Below, one piece after another: positions 1 to 6,124 of a DNA stretch of 8,564 bases (its first letter is position 1; every line of letters begins with the position of its first letter). This DNA comes from Fimbriimonadaceae bacterium (lineage in GTDB: Bacteria; Armatimonadota; Fimbriimonadia; Fimbriimonadales; Fimbriimonadaceae), in NCBI GenBank assembly GCA_020849075.1, contig JADLGZ010000086.1:1-8564 (forward strand), given 5' to 3'. The translations under genes and the position numbers were made by a program. The notes beneath the pieces are model-generated. The model saw nothing but the letters and a program-made list of their open reading frames with translations. It did not search any database and was not told where the DNA came from.

Positions 1-18
1 CAGTGGAGCATTCGCCAA

Positions 19-492
19 CTAAGCCACAACCTCCACGCGGTCTTCAACAAACCTGAAGACCTCAAGGTTCGCTTCGCGAAACAATTCTAGTGAAAACTCG
101 TCAGGGTAATCCCCTTCGTAGATCACCCTGGTCACCCCGGCATTGAGGAGCATTTTCGCGCAGGCATTGCACGGCTGACAGGTGACGTACATCGTCGTTC
201 CTTCGCAGGCAACGCCGATCTTTGCGGCTTGCAACAGGCAGTTCTGTTCGGCATGTAGGCTGCGAATACAATGCCCCGCTCGCATGCAACCATTGGGCCA
301 ATCATTTTCCGGGCCACCCGTAGGGCAGTGCGAAAGCCCCGATGGGGCGCCATTGTAGCCCGTCGCCACAATGCGCTTGTCCCTAACGATGACGGCCCCG
401 ACTTGACGCCGAGGGCAGGTCGCGCGGGTTTTCACCAAGTGCGCGATCTGCATAAAATAGGAGTCCCAACTAGGGCGTTCGGGTGGTGACAA
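19..492 (-). CDS. dCMP deaminase (deoxycytidylate/cytidine deaminase family)
   Basis: Zinc-dependent deaminase of 157 residues, a normal length for the ComEB/dCMP deaminase group. It is predicted to convert dCMP to dUMP in the cytoplasm, feeding thymidylate synthesis. Visible motifs are the N-terminal W9-D-S-Y-F and the C26-x-x-R-x-V-G-A strand, the GYNGAPSG substrate loop (45-52), the metal and proton-shuttle motif H80-A-E82, and the second half-site P107-C108-x-x-C111. The Cys/His-rich insertion at 56-75 is typical of dCMP rather than free cytidine deaminases. The start is TTG; the first internal ATG (residue 14) would remove the conserved N-terminal W-D-x-Y-F, so TTG is preferred. It lies 23 bp after the lipoprotein gene and is probably the last gene of the nadA block. 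No strong ribosome site is present, and a -10-like sequence sits about 10 bases upstream. The family is clear; the preference for dCMP is inferred from the insertion. Confidence 0.9.
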   Translation of the reverse strand: MSPPERPSWDSYFMQIAHLVKTRATCPRRQVGAVIVRDKRIVATGYNGAPSGLSHCPTGGPENDWPNGCMRAGHCIRSLHAEQNCLLQAAKIGVACEGTTMYVTCQPCNACAKMLLNAGVTRVIYEGDYPDEFSLELFREANLEVFRFVEDRVEVVA

Positions 493-502
493 GTCTCTGC
501 AA

Positions 503-511
503 ATTATGTCA
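503..511 (-). promoter_or_regulatory. Possible extended -10 element for the dCMP deaminase gene
   Basis: On the minus strand the sequence reads TGACATAAT, an extended -10 (TGN) followed by CATAAT, 5 of 6 to TATAAT. It ends 10 bases before the TTG start, inside the 23-bp gap after the lipoprotein gene. No good -35 was found. An overlapping TAATTT in the same place also fits TANNNT. It would give a very short leader. Low confidence because the gene can equally be read from the upstream operon. Confidence 0.3.
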
Positions 512-515
512 CGCC

Positions 516-1130
516 CTAGCGTTGCGATTCAGCGACCGTTCTAATCCGCTCCCAGTTCGTCAAGATGTCTTCCCAAGCCACCTTGACCGGGCCCTCGCTA
601 GACTTGATGATGCCCTTCACCTGAGACTCCAGCCAAGCGCGGTGCTCAGGAAATTTGGCGTAAATGTTCTGCATCGTTGGGATGGCCAATGATTGGACGG
701 CCTGGCTGGTGCTCGACAGGGTCTTCTCAATCCATTCCTTTGTATGAGCGTCTACTGTGGTTGCCTTCTGCACGTGCTCGGCCATCGCGGCGGCATGGCC
801 CTTCTCAGCCTCGTATGCCTGGTCGGGGTTGAGTCCTTTCATGATGTCGGCTTGAGCCTTCTGAGCCGCCTTTCCAGCATCGGCGATACTCGCGTCAATT
901 TTCTCCTTGATGGCCTTTGTGGCGGCTTGCTTGGCCTCATCAATCTTTTCGTCAATGGCCTTCCCTGCCGCTTTCTTGCCTTCCTCCACCTTTTGCTTTA
1001 CGGCTTGTTCCGCTTCTCCTTGCAGGCTCGCGGCCTTTTCTTCTGCCGCTTGGCAACCCAGTAGGGCAAATAAGAGGGTTACAAACAATATGGTGAACTT
1101 CATAGTCGTTGATACGGGCATGGGATTCAT
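516..1130 (-). CDS. Putative alpha-helical lipoprotein with a 15-residue repeat
   Basis: I do not recognise the family. From the ATG at 1130 the product has 204 residues. Residues 10-26 form a lipoprotein signal peptide, K11 followed by a hydrophobic stretch ending in the lipobox L-L-G-C26, so the mature protein should be lipid-anchored at C26. Residues 27-110 are rich in Ala, Lys and Glu and almost certainly helical. The pattern A-[VI]-x-x-K-[VI]-[DE] recurs exactly every 15 residues, at 43-49, 58-64 and 73-79. Residues 125-204 are also helical but carry Trp and Pro and may fold as a small bundle. The start at 1130 overlaps the upstream stop as ATGA, suggesting translational coupling. The alternative ATG at 1103 would give a compact 195-residue form with Cys at 17, and a GTG at 1145 is also open. 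A structural or stress-related envelope role is possible, but no function is shown. Confidence 0.75.
   Translation of the reverse strand: MNPMPVSTTMKFTILFVTLLFALLGCQAAEEKAASLQGEAEQAVKQKVEEGKKAAGKAIDEKIDEAKQAATKAIKEKIDASIADAGKAAQKAQADIMKGLNPDQAYEAEKGHAAAMAEHVQKATTVDAHTKEWIEKTLSSTSQAVQSLAIPTMQNIYAKFPEHRAWLESQVKGIIKSSEGPVKVAWEDILTNWERIRTVAESQR
894..1004 (-). repeat. Degenerate 45-bp tandem repeat coding for a 15-residue helical unit
   Basis: Three in-frame copies of A-[VI]-x-x-K-[VI]-[DE] spaced exactly 15 codons apart lie in the lipoprotein. The last two copies are also similar at the level of 11 residues (AA[GT]KAI[DK]EKID). The DNA has diverged at many third positions, so this is an old internal duplication or a selected periodicity, not a recent tandem array. 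Confidence 0.6.
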
Positions 1131-1885
1131 TTGGCTTTGTTGCACTCTACCGAAATCGCGAGTTGGCGGTCCGTCGTCGCTCCTCCAGCAACGGGCTTTA
1201 CGACACTGTCGGCACGTCCTGTCATTTTAAAGAGGATCACCCAACCTCTTCTATCAAATACTGCCTGACCGCTCGCCTTCATTGTCGTGGTGACCTCGTT
1301 CTCCGCGTCGGCTTTGTCGTGCACCACCTGCATGGCGGCATCCTCCAAGACGGTGTAGACCTGCTCAACACTTAATGTAACCGTGGCTGTAGCATCATCC
1401 ACCTTCTCCAACTTGCATTGGTAGGTGACGGGACTTCCGGCAAAGGACTTCTCAAACTTCCAAGACTGGCCCAGTTCCGGCCCTTCGGCAGGAAACTCGA
1501 CTGGCAAATAGGTGATATCGGGGAAACGCTTGATATCTAAGCCCGGCAAACGAACGGGTAGTTCTATGTCTGGAGCATCGCTCTTTGTAATCTTGCCCAG
1601 CGGCGTGTACTCCACAGTCGTCTTGGGAAAGTAGTCCTTCACATTGTCCAGGGTTAGGGGAAGTGCTCCGCCATTGAAGATAATTTTCGCCCGCGTTAAC
1701 TCACTGGTTGCCCGGCTTTGCCCATCCTTTGGTGCAAGGCCCTGCACCTGTACACCTAGTTGCACCTCCGCTGTGCCGTCGTTGCCACCCAGGATCGGGA
1801 TCATGCCCGTGAACACGACTCGCAGGTCGTAATTCACGGGTGCTGTCGAGAGCATATAGGAAAGGGCAAACGGAGCGATCAGCAT
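1127..1885 (-). CDS. Hypothetical beta-rich envelope-type protein
   Basis: A 252-residue protein I cannot assign to a family. The N-terminus (residues 1-15) is hydrophobic and free of charge. It may be an atypical signal peptide or a short membrane segment, but it lacks the usual positive n-region, so export is uncertain. The rest alternates hydrophobic and polar residues as in beta strands. It has a Pro-rich central part (residues 105-135, with L-P-V-R-L-P-G and L-P-V-E-F-P) followed by E-G-P-E-L-G-Q-S-W and a C-terminal G-Q-A-V-F-D-R-R-G-W strand pair. Cysteines are few (C157, C248). It follows nadA by 28 bp and its stop overlaps the next start as ATGA, so it is probably co-expressed with the lipoprotein and may act with it at the cell envelope (inference from context). 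The start ATG has no ribosome site but has TACAAT 11 bases upstream. Confidence 0.8.
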   Translation of the reverse strand: MLIAPFALSYMLSTAPVNYDLRVVFTGMIPILGGNDGTAEVQLGVQVQGLAPKDGQSRATSELTRAKIIFNGGALPLTLDNVKDYFPKTTVEYTPLGKITKSDAPDIELPVRLPGLDIKRFPDITYLPVEFPAEGPELGQSWKFEKSFAGSPVTYQCKLEKVDDATATVTLSVEQVYTVLEDAAMQVVHDKADAENEVTTTMKASGQAVFDRRGWVILFKMTGRADSVVKPVAGGATTDRQLAISVECNKAK

Positions 1886-1896
1886 AAAGTTTTAGG

Positions 1897-1905
1897 ATTG
1901 TATCA
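1897..1905 (-). promoter_or_regulatory. Putative extended -10 promoter of the hypothetical envelope gene
   Basis: The minus strand reads TGATACAAT, an extended -10 (TG-N) followed by TACAAT, 5 of 6 to consensus. It lies in the 28-bp gap after nadA and ends 11 bases before the ATG at 1885. Transcription starting about 7 bases downstream would give a leader of only a few bases. No recognisable -35 is seen, as is common for extended -10 promoters. It would let this gene and those after it be expressed apart from nadA. Confidence 0.45.
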
Positions 1906-1913
1906 GCACATTC

Positions 1914-3008
1914 TCAGGCCAGTTGGAGCATTTGATCTAGGGACCTCCGAGCAAAAGTCGCCACCTCGTCTGGCACACTAACCTGGTTAACCACGCGCCC
2001 TTCCACCAATTCTTCCAAAGCGTACAGAAGAAAAGACGGGTGGATGCGATACATGGTGCTACACGGGCAAATCTGCGGATCAAGGCAAAAGATCGTCTTG
2101 CCTGGGTGTTCTTTCGCTAGCCTCTGCACCAGATTGATCTCCGTGCCCACCGCCCAACTCGTCCCGGGTGGCGCCTCGGAAACCACCTTGATAATGTGCG
2201 ACGTTGAGCCATTATCATCACTCGCCTCAACGACTTCCAGCGAGCACTCTGGATGCACGACCACGTTGACGCCCGGGAACTCGGCTCGCGCTTTCTCAAT
2301 CTGTCCGACGTTAAAGCGACTATGTACCGAACAGTGACCCTTCCACAGAATAAACTTTGCGCGCTCGAGGGCCTCCGCTGAGTTCCCACCTAGGGGTCGG
2401 AAGGGATCCCAGACAACCATATCGCTTGGGTCGTATCCTAGGCGAACGCCCGTGTTGCGTCCCAAATGTTGGTCGGGGAAAAACAGCACCTTTTCGCCCC
2501 GTTGGAGGGCCCATTCTACAGCCGCTGGTGCATTCGTGCTGGTGCAAACGGTGCCACCCTGTTCGCCTACAAAGGCTTTCAGATTCGCCGCGGAATTGAT
2601 GTAGGTCACCGGTACCACCTTTGAGACATCCATCAGGCCTTCCAATGCTCGCCAGCAATTGCGCACCTGGAAAATATTCGCCATGTCAGCCATGCTACAG
2701 CCCGCCGCCATGTTGGGCAGAATCACCACCTGCGAAGGAGGGGTCAGGATGTCCGCGCTTTCGGCCATAAAGTGCACACCGCAAAAAACGATGTACTCGG
2801 CGTCGGGGAGACTCCCGGCATCCTTCGCCAGCTTATAGCTGTCCCCCCGAAAATCGGCGTGTCGAATAATGGAGTCCCGCTGGTAGTGGTGCCCCAAGAT
2901 CACTAGCCGGGAACTTAGTTTCTTCTTCGCTTCAATGATCCGTGCATCAATCTCCACCTCGGGCAAGCCGACATAGAATTCGGGAAGAGGCGCCTGCCGC
3001 GTTTTCAT
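1914..3008 (-). CDS. nadA: Quinolinate synthase NadA
   Basis: Cytoplasmic [4Fe-4S] enzyme that condenses iminoaspartate with dihydroxyacetone phosphate to quinolinate in de novo NAD synthesis. The 364 residues match the longer B. subtilis-type NadA. Visible motifs in order are L-G-H-H-Y-Q (38-43), F-C-G-V-H-F-M-A-E-S-A (75-85), A-G-C104-S-M-A-D, Y-I-N-S-A-A (136-141), C155-T-S-T-N-A, W-K-G-H-C226-S-V-H-S-R-F, V-H-P-E-C255, D-N-G-S-T-S (265-270), V-G-T-E (287-290) and C314-P-C316-S-T-M. By position and spacing, C104, C226 and C316 are the likely three cluster ligands (122 and 90 residues apart, as in B. subtilis). The start ATG is well placed for the family. nadB and nadC are not beside it, so the rest of the pathway must be elsewhere. 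It is transcribed divergently from the PEP-CTERM gene and is the first gene of the left block. Confidence 0.97.
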   Translation of the reverse strand: MKTRQAPLPEFYVGLPEVEIDARIIEAKKKLSSRLVILGHHYQRDSIIRHADFRGDSYKLAKDAGSLPDAEYIVFCGVHFMAESADILTPPSQVVILPNMAAGCSMADMANIFQVRNCWRALEGLMDVSKVVPVTYINSAANLKAFVGEQGGTVCTSTNAPAAVEWALQRGEKVLFFPDQHLGRNTGVRLGYDPSDMVVWDPFRPLGGNSAEALERAKFILWKGHCSVHSRFNVGQIEKARAEFPGVNVVVHPECSLEVVEASDDNGSTSHIIKVVSEAPPGTSWAVGTEINLVQRLAKEHPGKTIFCLDPQICPCSTMYRIHPSFLLYALEELVEGRVVNQVSVPDEVATFARRSLDQMLQLA

Positions 3009-3016
3009 CTCTCACT

Positions 3017-3022
3017 ATTCTA
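3017..3022 (-). promoter_or_regulatory. Putative -10 element of nadA
   Basis: The minus strand reads TAGAAT (5 of 6 to TATAAT), ending 8 bases before the nadA ATG. No convincing -35 lies 16-18 bases upstream. The predicted transcript would begin at or within a base or two of the start codon. Confidence 0.45.
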
Positions 3023-3087
3023 CGCACAACGCGCAGTTTGGGTGTGACCACCTTTGCTTCCGATTTATGGATTGCGAATTCTCGTCG

Positions 3088-3093
3088 TATACT
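3088..3093 (+). promoter_or_regulatory. Putative -10 element of the PEP-CTERM gene
   Basis: TATACT (5 of 6 to TATAAT) is followed by six bases (aaaacc) and then the GTG at 3100. This predicts a leaderless mRNA starting at that GTG and argues against the ATG at 3067, which would place this box inside the coding sequence. No clear -35 is seen. Confidence 0.5.
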
Positions 3094-3099
3094 AAAACC

Positions 3100-4038
3100 G
3101 TGAGAAGGGTTGCCATCATGGTCGCGTTGCTAGCAATTAGTACCGCTCGTGCAAGTTTTGAGTTGATGATTATCACCGATTGGAACTCTGGGTTCCACCG
3201 TTTTGATGCGGAAACCGGGACCTACCTTGGTATGTTTGGTAATGGACAAACCGAAGGCACTTTGGCCACCTGGGGCAGTAGCGCAACGAATCGCTTCTAT
3301 GCCATGTCCTACAACGGACTTCGGTCGTGGAACTACAGCACGGGCGCATATCTGGGCATTGTCAACTTTAACTGCATCAACTCATACGCAACGAATGATG
3401 CGAGCGGGAACTTCATTACGGTGGCCGGATCCGCAGTAACTACGTTTGGTCTTAGCGGAGTGAATTCGGGAGTTAGTATCTCAGGAACCAGCCTTCAATG
3501 GATATACCGCCATGATGATGGGCGCTACTATATGGGTGATTCAAGCAATGGTGGCCGCATTCTTCGAACGACGGGAACGACGGTCAGTAGTTCGGTCGAC
3601 GTTGTTGCGTCAGGGCTTGGCTCCATCGGTATGCCAGCGACCCCACGCCACGCAATGGCGCATATTCGCCCCGGCCTGCCGAACTTTGCCAATGGCCTTT
3701 ATGTTCACGATTCAACAACAAACGATCGATTCTACGCCTTTGATTCCAACTTCAACTACGTTAGCAACTCCGGCTACGGAGTCAGCAATCTGACAACGCG
3801 CAACGGTGCTGCCCGAGGGCACTACGGAATTTATCATGTTGGCAAAACAAGCACCGCCGGGACCATCGGCATTGGTTACCTTGATGATGGAAGCGCCTGG
3901 CGATACTTCACGAGCAATCTGATTTCTCAGCCAACCTCCATGACCGTTATCCTTGCCCCCGAACCTGGCTCTATCGTCGCCTTTGGCGCGGGGCTTGCCG
4001 CGATGCTGCGCGGTCTTAAGCGATCGGTAAAATCCTAG
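3100..4038 (+). CDS. PEP-CTERM sorting domain protein, propeller-like
   Basis: A 312-residue surface or secreted protein of unknown function. Residues 1-18 are a Sec signal peptide (M-R-R, a hydrophobic core, then T-A-R-A). The body has beta-propeller-like repeats, seen as H-R-F-D-A-E-T-G-T-Y-L-G (33-44), a diverged copy around R75-S-W-N-Y-S-T-G-A-Y-L-G86 and a weaker one at Y212-A-F-D. It is rich in Gly, Ser, Thr, Asn and aromatics, as in extracellular proteins. The C-terminus is a full PEP-CTERM tail: P287-E-P-G, a short hydrophobic span 291-303, then R304, K307, R308, K311. The tail is the signal cleaved by exosortase in the inner membrane; no exosortase gene is in the window. The GTG at 3100 is preferred because it gives a compact signal peptide and lies 6 bases after TATACT. 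ATG 3067 would add 11 residues. It is followed 3 bp later by the cupin gene. Confidence 0.85.
   Translation: MRRVAIMVALLAISTARASFELMIITDWNSGFHRFDAETGTYLGMFGNGQTEGTLATWGSSATNRFYAMSYNGLRSWNYSTGAYLGIVNFNCINSYATNDASGNFITVAGSAVTTFGLSGVNSGVSISGTSLQWIYRHDDGRYYMGDSSNGGRILRTTGTTVSSSVDVVASGLGSIGMPATPRHAMAHIRPGLPNFANGLYVHDSTTNDRFYAFDSNFNYVSNSGYGVSNLTTRNGAARGHYGIYHVGKTSTAGTIGIGYLDDGSAWRYFTSNLISQPTSMTVILAPEPGSIVAFGAGLAAMLRGLKRSVKS
4028..4033 (+). promoter_or_regulatory. Possible -10 element before the cupin gene
   Basis: TAAAAT (5 of 6 to TATAAT) lies in the last codons of the PEP-CTERM gene and ends 8 bases before the cupin ATG. No -35 was seen. It could give the cupin its own near-leaderless transcript, although co-transcription with the gene 3 bp upstream is equally likely. 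Confidence 0.35.
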
Positions 4039-4041
4039 TTA

Positions 4042-4437
4042 ATGCAGATTCAGCGTAGCGGCTCATTGCCCACAAATCGGGGCCCGGAAGAGTGGTTCAC
4101 GGGAGTCGTGACGATTGCTTCACCATTTCAGGCGGAAGCTCCGGCCCGAATCAGCGGAGCGACTGTCTCCTTTGAACCAGGGGCGCGGACGGCATGGCAT
4201 ACCCATCCCCTTGGGCAAACTCTACTTGTGCTTGAAGGCGTAGGGCTGGCTCAACGAGAGGGCGGCCCGATCGAGGAGATCAGGCCTGGCGATTTGGTGT
4301 GGTTTCCGCCGGGAGAGAAACACTGGCACGGAGCTCGACCGGACTGCTCTATGACCCACCTTGCCTTTGCCGAAAAGCTTGACGGCCATGCCGTCGAGTG
4401 GTTGGAAAAGGTCAGCGATGACGAATACCGCAGTTAG
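4042..4437 (+). CDS. Manganese cupin, bacterial hydroxynitrile lyase-like
   Basis: A 131-residue single-domain cupin. The first cupin motif is A-W-H53-T-H55-P-L-G-Q59 and the second is P-G-D-L-V-W-F-P-P-G-E-K-H94-W-H96. H53, H55, Q59 and H94 fall at the same numbers as the Mn(II) ligands of the Granulicella tundricola hydroxynitrile lyase (family knowledge recalled, not searched). A40 and V42, which line that enzyme's active site, are also kept, but residue 110 is Ala where that enzyme has Gln. H106 is present. That family cleaves or forms cyanohydrins such as mandelonitrile in vitro; its natural substrate is unknown, so an ordinary small-molecule metal cupin is also possible. It is cytoplasmic, with no signal peptide. 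It lies 3 bp after the PEP-CTERM gene, an unlikely functional partner, and its stop overlaps the convergent dockerin-type gene by 4 bp. No ribosome site is evident. Confidence 0.9.
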   Translation: MQIQRSGSLPTNRGPEEWFTGVVTIASPFQAEAPARISGATVSFEPGARTAWHTHPLGQTLLVLEGVGLAQREGGPIEEIRPGDLVWFPPGEKHWHGARPDCSMTHLAFAEKLDGHAVEWLEKVSDDEYRS

Positions 4438-5564
4438 AAATCGTCAGTCAATCCGAAATTGGCGATGACTAAGTCAATATCGGCGGCGTCCACTTCCCCA
4501 CTCGCGTCAACATCGGCGTTTGAGTCACCCCCGGCAACGGCAAAGGTCATCCCAAACTTCGCAATGACGAAATCAATGTCGGCGGCATCAATTTCACCCG
4601 AGTCATCGCAGTCACCTCCGATCAGTGTAGTCGGGGGCAGGTTAATGATGGGGCCGGTGGTAGCGGGTGCAGGCACCGGTACGGAGCCCGTCACTCGGCG
4701 GCGAAGGAACGATTCGCCATCAATGCTAAAGGTGACCGGATTTCCGAAGCCAATGGGCAGAATCGCCGGCACAACCCACGATAGGAACTGGCTCGTCAGG
4801 GTCCTCGGTAAGGTGGTCGTGTTGTCGAATAACAATTTGGTGCCTCCGACGGTAGCTGTGACCTGCACCCGCCGATGGTATGCCGCGGGTTGGGTCGCCC
4901 AAATCACATTGGTGCGGAACGTCTGAGCTTGAATTCCAACCGTCGCGGAGATATTGCCGGACGGCGAGGCAACGCTGGTTTGGATTCCAGCAGGATTGCT
5001 CACATTCCCGATCATGCCCACTGTTGACTGAAAAATGGCCGACGTACTTCGAGGCTCGTCCTGGAGGTAGTACATACCGACCTGGTTTAGCTGCGCTCCC
5101 GTTGGGCCAGAGAACGATGCCCCTACCCACATCGGTCCAATCGGAACAAAGGCATTGATTGGCGTGGATGTCGAATGGATCCAAATCGGGAAACGCACGT
5201 CGCCCGGTGCGACCGTCGCCGTTTCTGATCGATGAAGGAGCAATGAGCCGGGATATGCGATGCCCGTCGGGCCCGATGGGGGCCCCTCGGCTGCGTACAC
5301 CGACACATTGCTTGTAATGTTAAGCGCCTGAGCGTTTTGATTTACATAGGCGATCAGCAAGGCGGTTATGCGCTGACCGGCATACTCTGGCGCATAGATG
5401 TCGTCGGCGACGACCTTAGACGTTGAGGTTGTCGTCCCGGTGGCTCCGTTTATCAGGGGTGTTAGTGGATTAATCTGAACCCAATTACGCAGGTAATACT
5501 GCGCCGAAGCAAGATTCGCCAGCCCGAACACAACTGCCGTCCCACAAATTGCACGGCTAAACAT
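4434..5564 (-). CDS. Secreted protein with C-terminal dockerin-like calcium repeats
   Basis: A 376-residue exported protein. Residues 1-21 are a Sec signal peptide ending A-S-A before Q22. Residues 22-295 form an Asn, Thr, Ser and Pro-rich beta domain I do not recognise. A Pro/Ala/Thr linker (about 295-313) leads to two dockerin type I-like loops, D318-x-D-x-S-G-E-I-D-x-x-D329 and D351-x-D-x-S-G-E-V-D-x-x-D362, each followed by the helix pattern I-D-x-V-I-A-x-F-G. Paired loops 33 residues apart are the usual dockerin layout and should bind calcium. Outside cellulosomes such tails are common in secreted proteins of Planctomycetota and Armatimonadota, with unknown partners. No cohesin, catalytic domain or PEP-CTERM tail is seen. 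ATG 5564 is chosen over an in-frame TTG at 5582 because it gives a normal signal peptide and lies 6 bases after a -10 box. Confidence 0.85.
   Translation of the reverse strand: MFSRAICGTAVVFGLANLASAQYYLRNWVQINPLTPLINGATGTTTSTSKVVADDIYAPEYAGQRITALLIAYVNQNAQALNITSNVSVYAAEGPPSGPTGIAYPGSLLLHRSETATVAPGDVRFPIWIHSTSTPINAFVPIGPMWVGASFSGPTGAQLNQVGMYYLQDEPRSTSAIFQSTVGMIGNVSNPAGIQTSVASPSGNISATVGIQAQTFRTNVIWATQPAAYHRRVQVTATVGGTKLLFDNTTTLPRTLTSQFLSWVVPAILPIGFGNPVTFSIDGESFLRRRVTGSVPVPAPATTGPIINLPPTTLIGGDCDDSGEIDAADIDFVIAKFGMTFAVAGGDSNADVDASGEVDAADIDLVIANFGLTDDF
4455..4614 (-). repeat. Direct repeat coding for the two calcium loops
   Basis: Two copies of about 60 bp, at about 4455-4515 and 4554-4614, are offset by exactly 99 bp (33 codons) and share long matching runs around TCAAT-TCGGCGGC. 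They encode the two dockerin-like loops and their helices. The nucleotide similarity suggests a fairly recent internal duplication or strong constraint. Confidence 0.7.
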
Positions 5565-5570
5565 GGACTC

Positions 5571-5599
5571 ATGGTACAACAACTATCCGCAATTTCCAA
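5571..5599 (-). promoter_or_regulatory. Promoter of the dockerin-type gene (-35/-10)
   Basis: On the minus strand TTGGAA (4 of 6 to TTGACA, at 5594-5599) is separated by 17 bases from TACCAT (4 of 6 to TATAAT, at 5571-5576). The -10 ends 6 bases before the ATG at 5564, so transcription is predicted to start at the start codon. This is the best-spaced two-element promoter in the window. Confidence 0.5.
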
Positions 5600-5630
5600 A
5601 GTTTTCCACAAGCTGTACCGGGGTTGCCCC

Positions 5631-6095
5631 TCAATCAAGGTGAGAGTTCTGGATCGCTTCCAATAGTTTTGCGCAAGCCGAATAACATAGGTCGAAGACC
5701 ATATCGAAATCCCCTAGCTCCCCATAGTAGGGATCGGGAACCTCCAGATCATCGTTTTCCTCATCCCACTGAAGGAGATAGGACACCTTCTCCTTTCTGG
5801 ACCCGGGCCAAGCCAGCACGTCCCGCATGTTGGCGGAGTCCATGACCAACACATAGTCAAATCGTGCGAAATCGGCGCTCGTGAGCTGCCGAGCTCGATG
5901 GTTCATGGGGCAGCCATTCGCCTCTCCGACCCGGCGGGCTCGCGGGTCAGATGGCTCTCCGATATGCCAATGACCGGTGCCTGCGGAATCAATATGAATG
6001 TCGGCCCCAGCCTCAGCGGTTAGCTTCCGGAATATGCCTTCCGCGATCGGCGACCGGCAGATATTGCCAAGGCATACAAAAAGGACAGCGGGCAC
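5631..6095 (-). CDS. Low-molecular-weight protein tyrosine phosphatase
   Basis: Cytoplasmic cysteine phosphatase of 154 residues, standard length for the family. It would remove phosphate from phosphotyrosine (or phosphoarginine in some members). The active-site loop is V-C8-L-G-N-I-C13-R14-S15 (C-x5-R-S), with C8 as nucleophile and R14 binding phosphate. The general acid is D121 in V-P-D121-P-Y-Y. The S-A-G-T-x-x-W43-H-I-G segment is the normal substrate-specificity loop. All key residues are intact. The start is GTG, since no other start keeps the first strand. It lies 29 bp after the RNase HIII gene, so it is probably in the same transcript, although TAAAAT sits 5 bases upstream of the GTG. 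No tyrosine kinase or capsule gene is nearby to name a substrate. Confidence 0.93.
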   Translation of the reverse strand: MPAVLFVCLGNICRSPIAEGIFRKLTAEAGADIHIDSAGTGHWHIGEPSDPRARRVGEANGCPMNHRARQLTSADFARFDYVLVMDSANMRDVLAWPGSRKEKVSYLLQWDEENDDLEVPDPYYGELGDFDMVFDLCYSACAKLLEAIQNSHLD

Positions 6096-6100
6096 AAGAT

Positions 6101-6106
6101 ATTTTA
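6101..6106 (-). promoter_or_regulatory. Putative -10 element of the phosphatase gene
   Basis: The minus strand reads TAAAAT (5 of 6 to TATAAT), followed by five bases (atctt) and the GTG at 6095. It lies in the 29-bp gap after rnhC. There is no recognisable -35. It predicts a leaderless internal transcript starting at the GTG. Confidence 0.4.
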
Positions 6107-6124
6107 GCTGGCGGAAGGCTCGAT

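Noticed and set aside
693..1230. Long open frames on the plus strand opposite the lipoprotein gene
   Set aside because: They mirror the Ala/Lys/Glu-rich codons of the real gene as Leu/Phe/Ser/Cys-rich products, with no start signal and no recognisable domain.
2044..2658. Open frames on both strands within nadA
   Set aside because: nadA accounts for this stretch with conserved motifs throughout; the others have random composition.
3009..3087. Possible riboswitch or RNA gene upstream of nadA
   Set aside because: The gap is only 91 bp and both flanking genes have -10 boxes close to their starts, leaving no transcribed leader for a riboswitch; no conserved NAD-element pattern was seen.
5602..5610. 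TTTTCCACA, one mismatch from a DnaA box (TTATNCACA)
   Set aside because: It is a single site in a short gap between two minus-strand genes, with no cluster, AT-rich unwinding region or dnaA/dnaN nearby, so it does not support an origin.
5620..5630. GGGG-TTG-CCCC hairpin just after the phosphatase gene
   Set aside because: A 4-bp stem with no T run following it in the direction of transcription; too weak for an intrinsic terminator.
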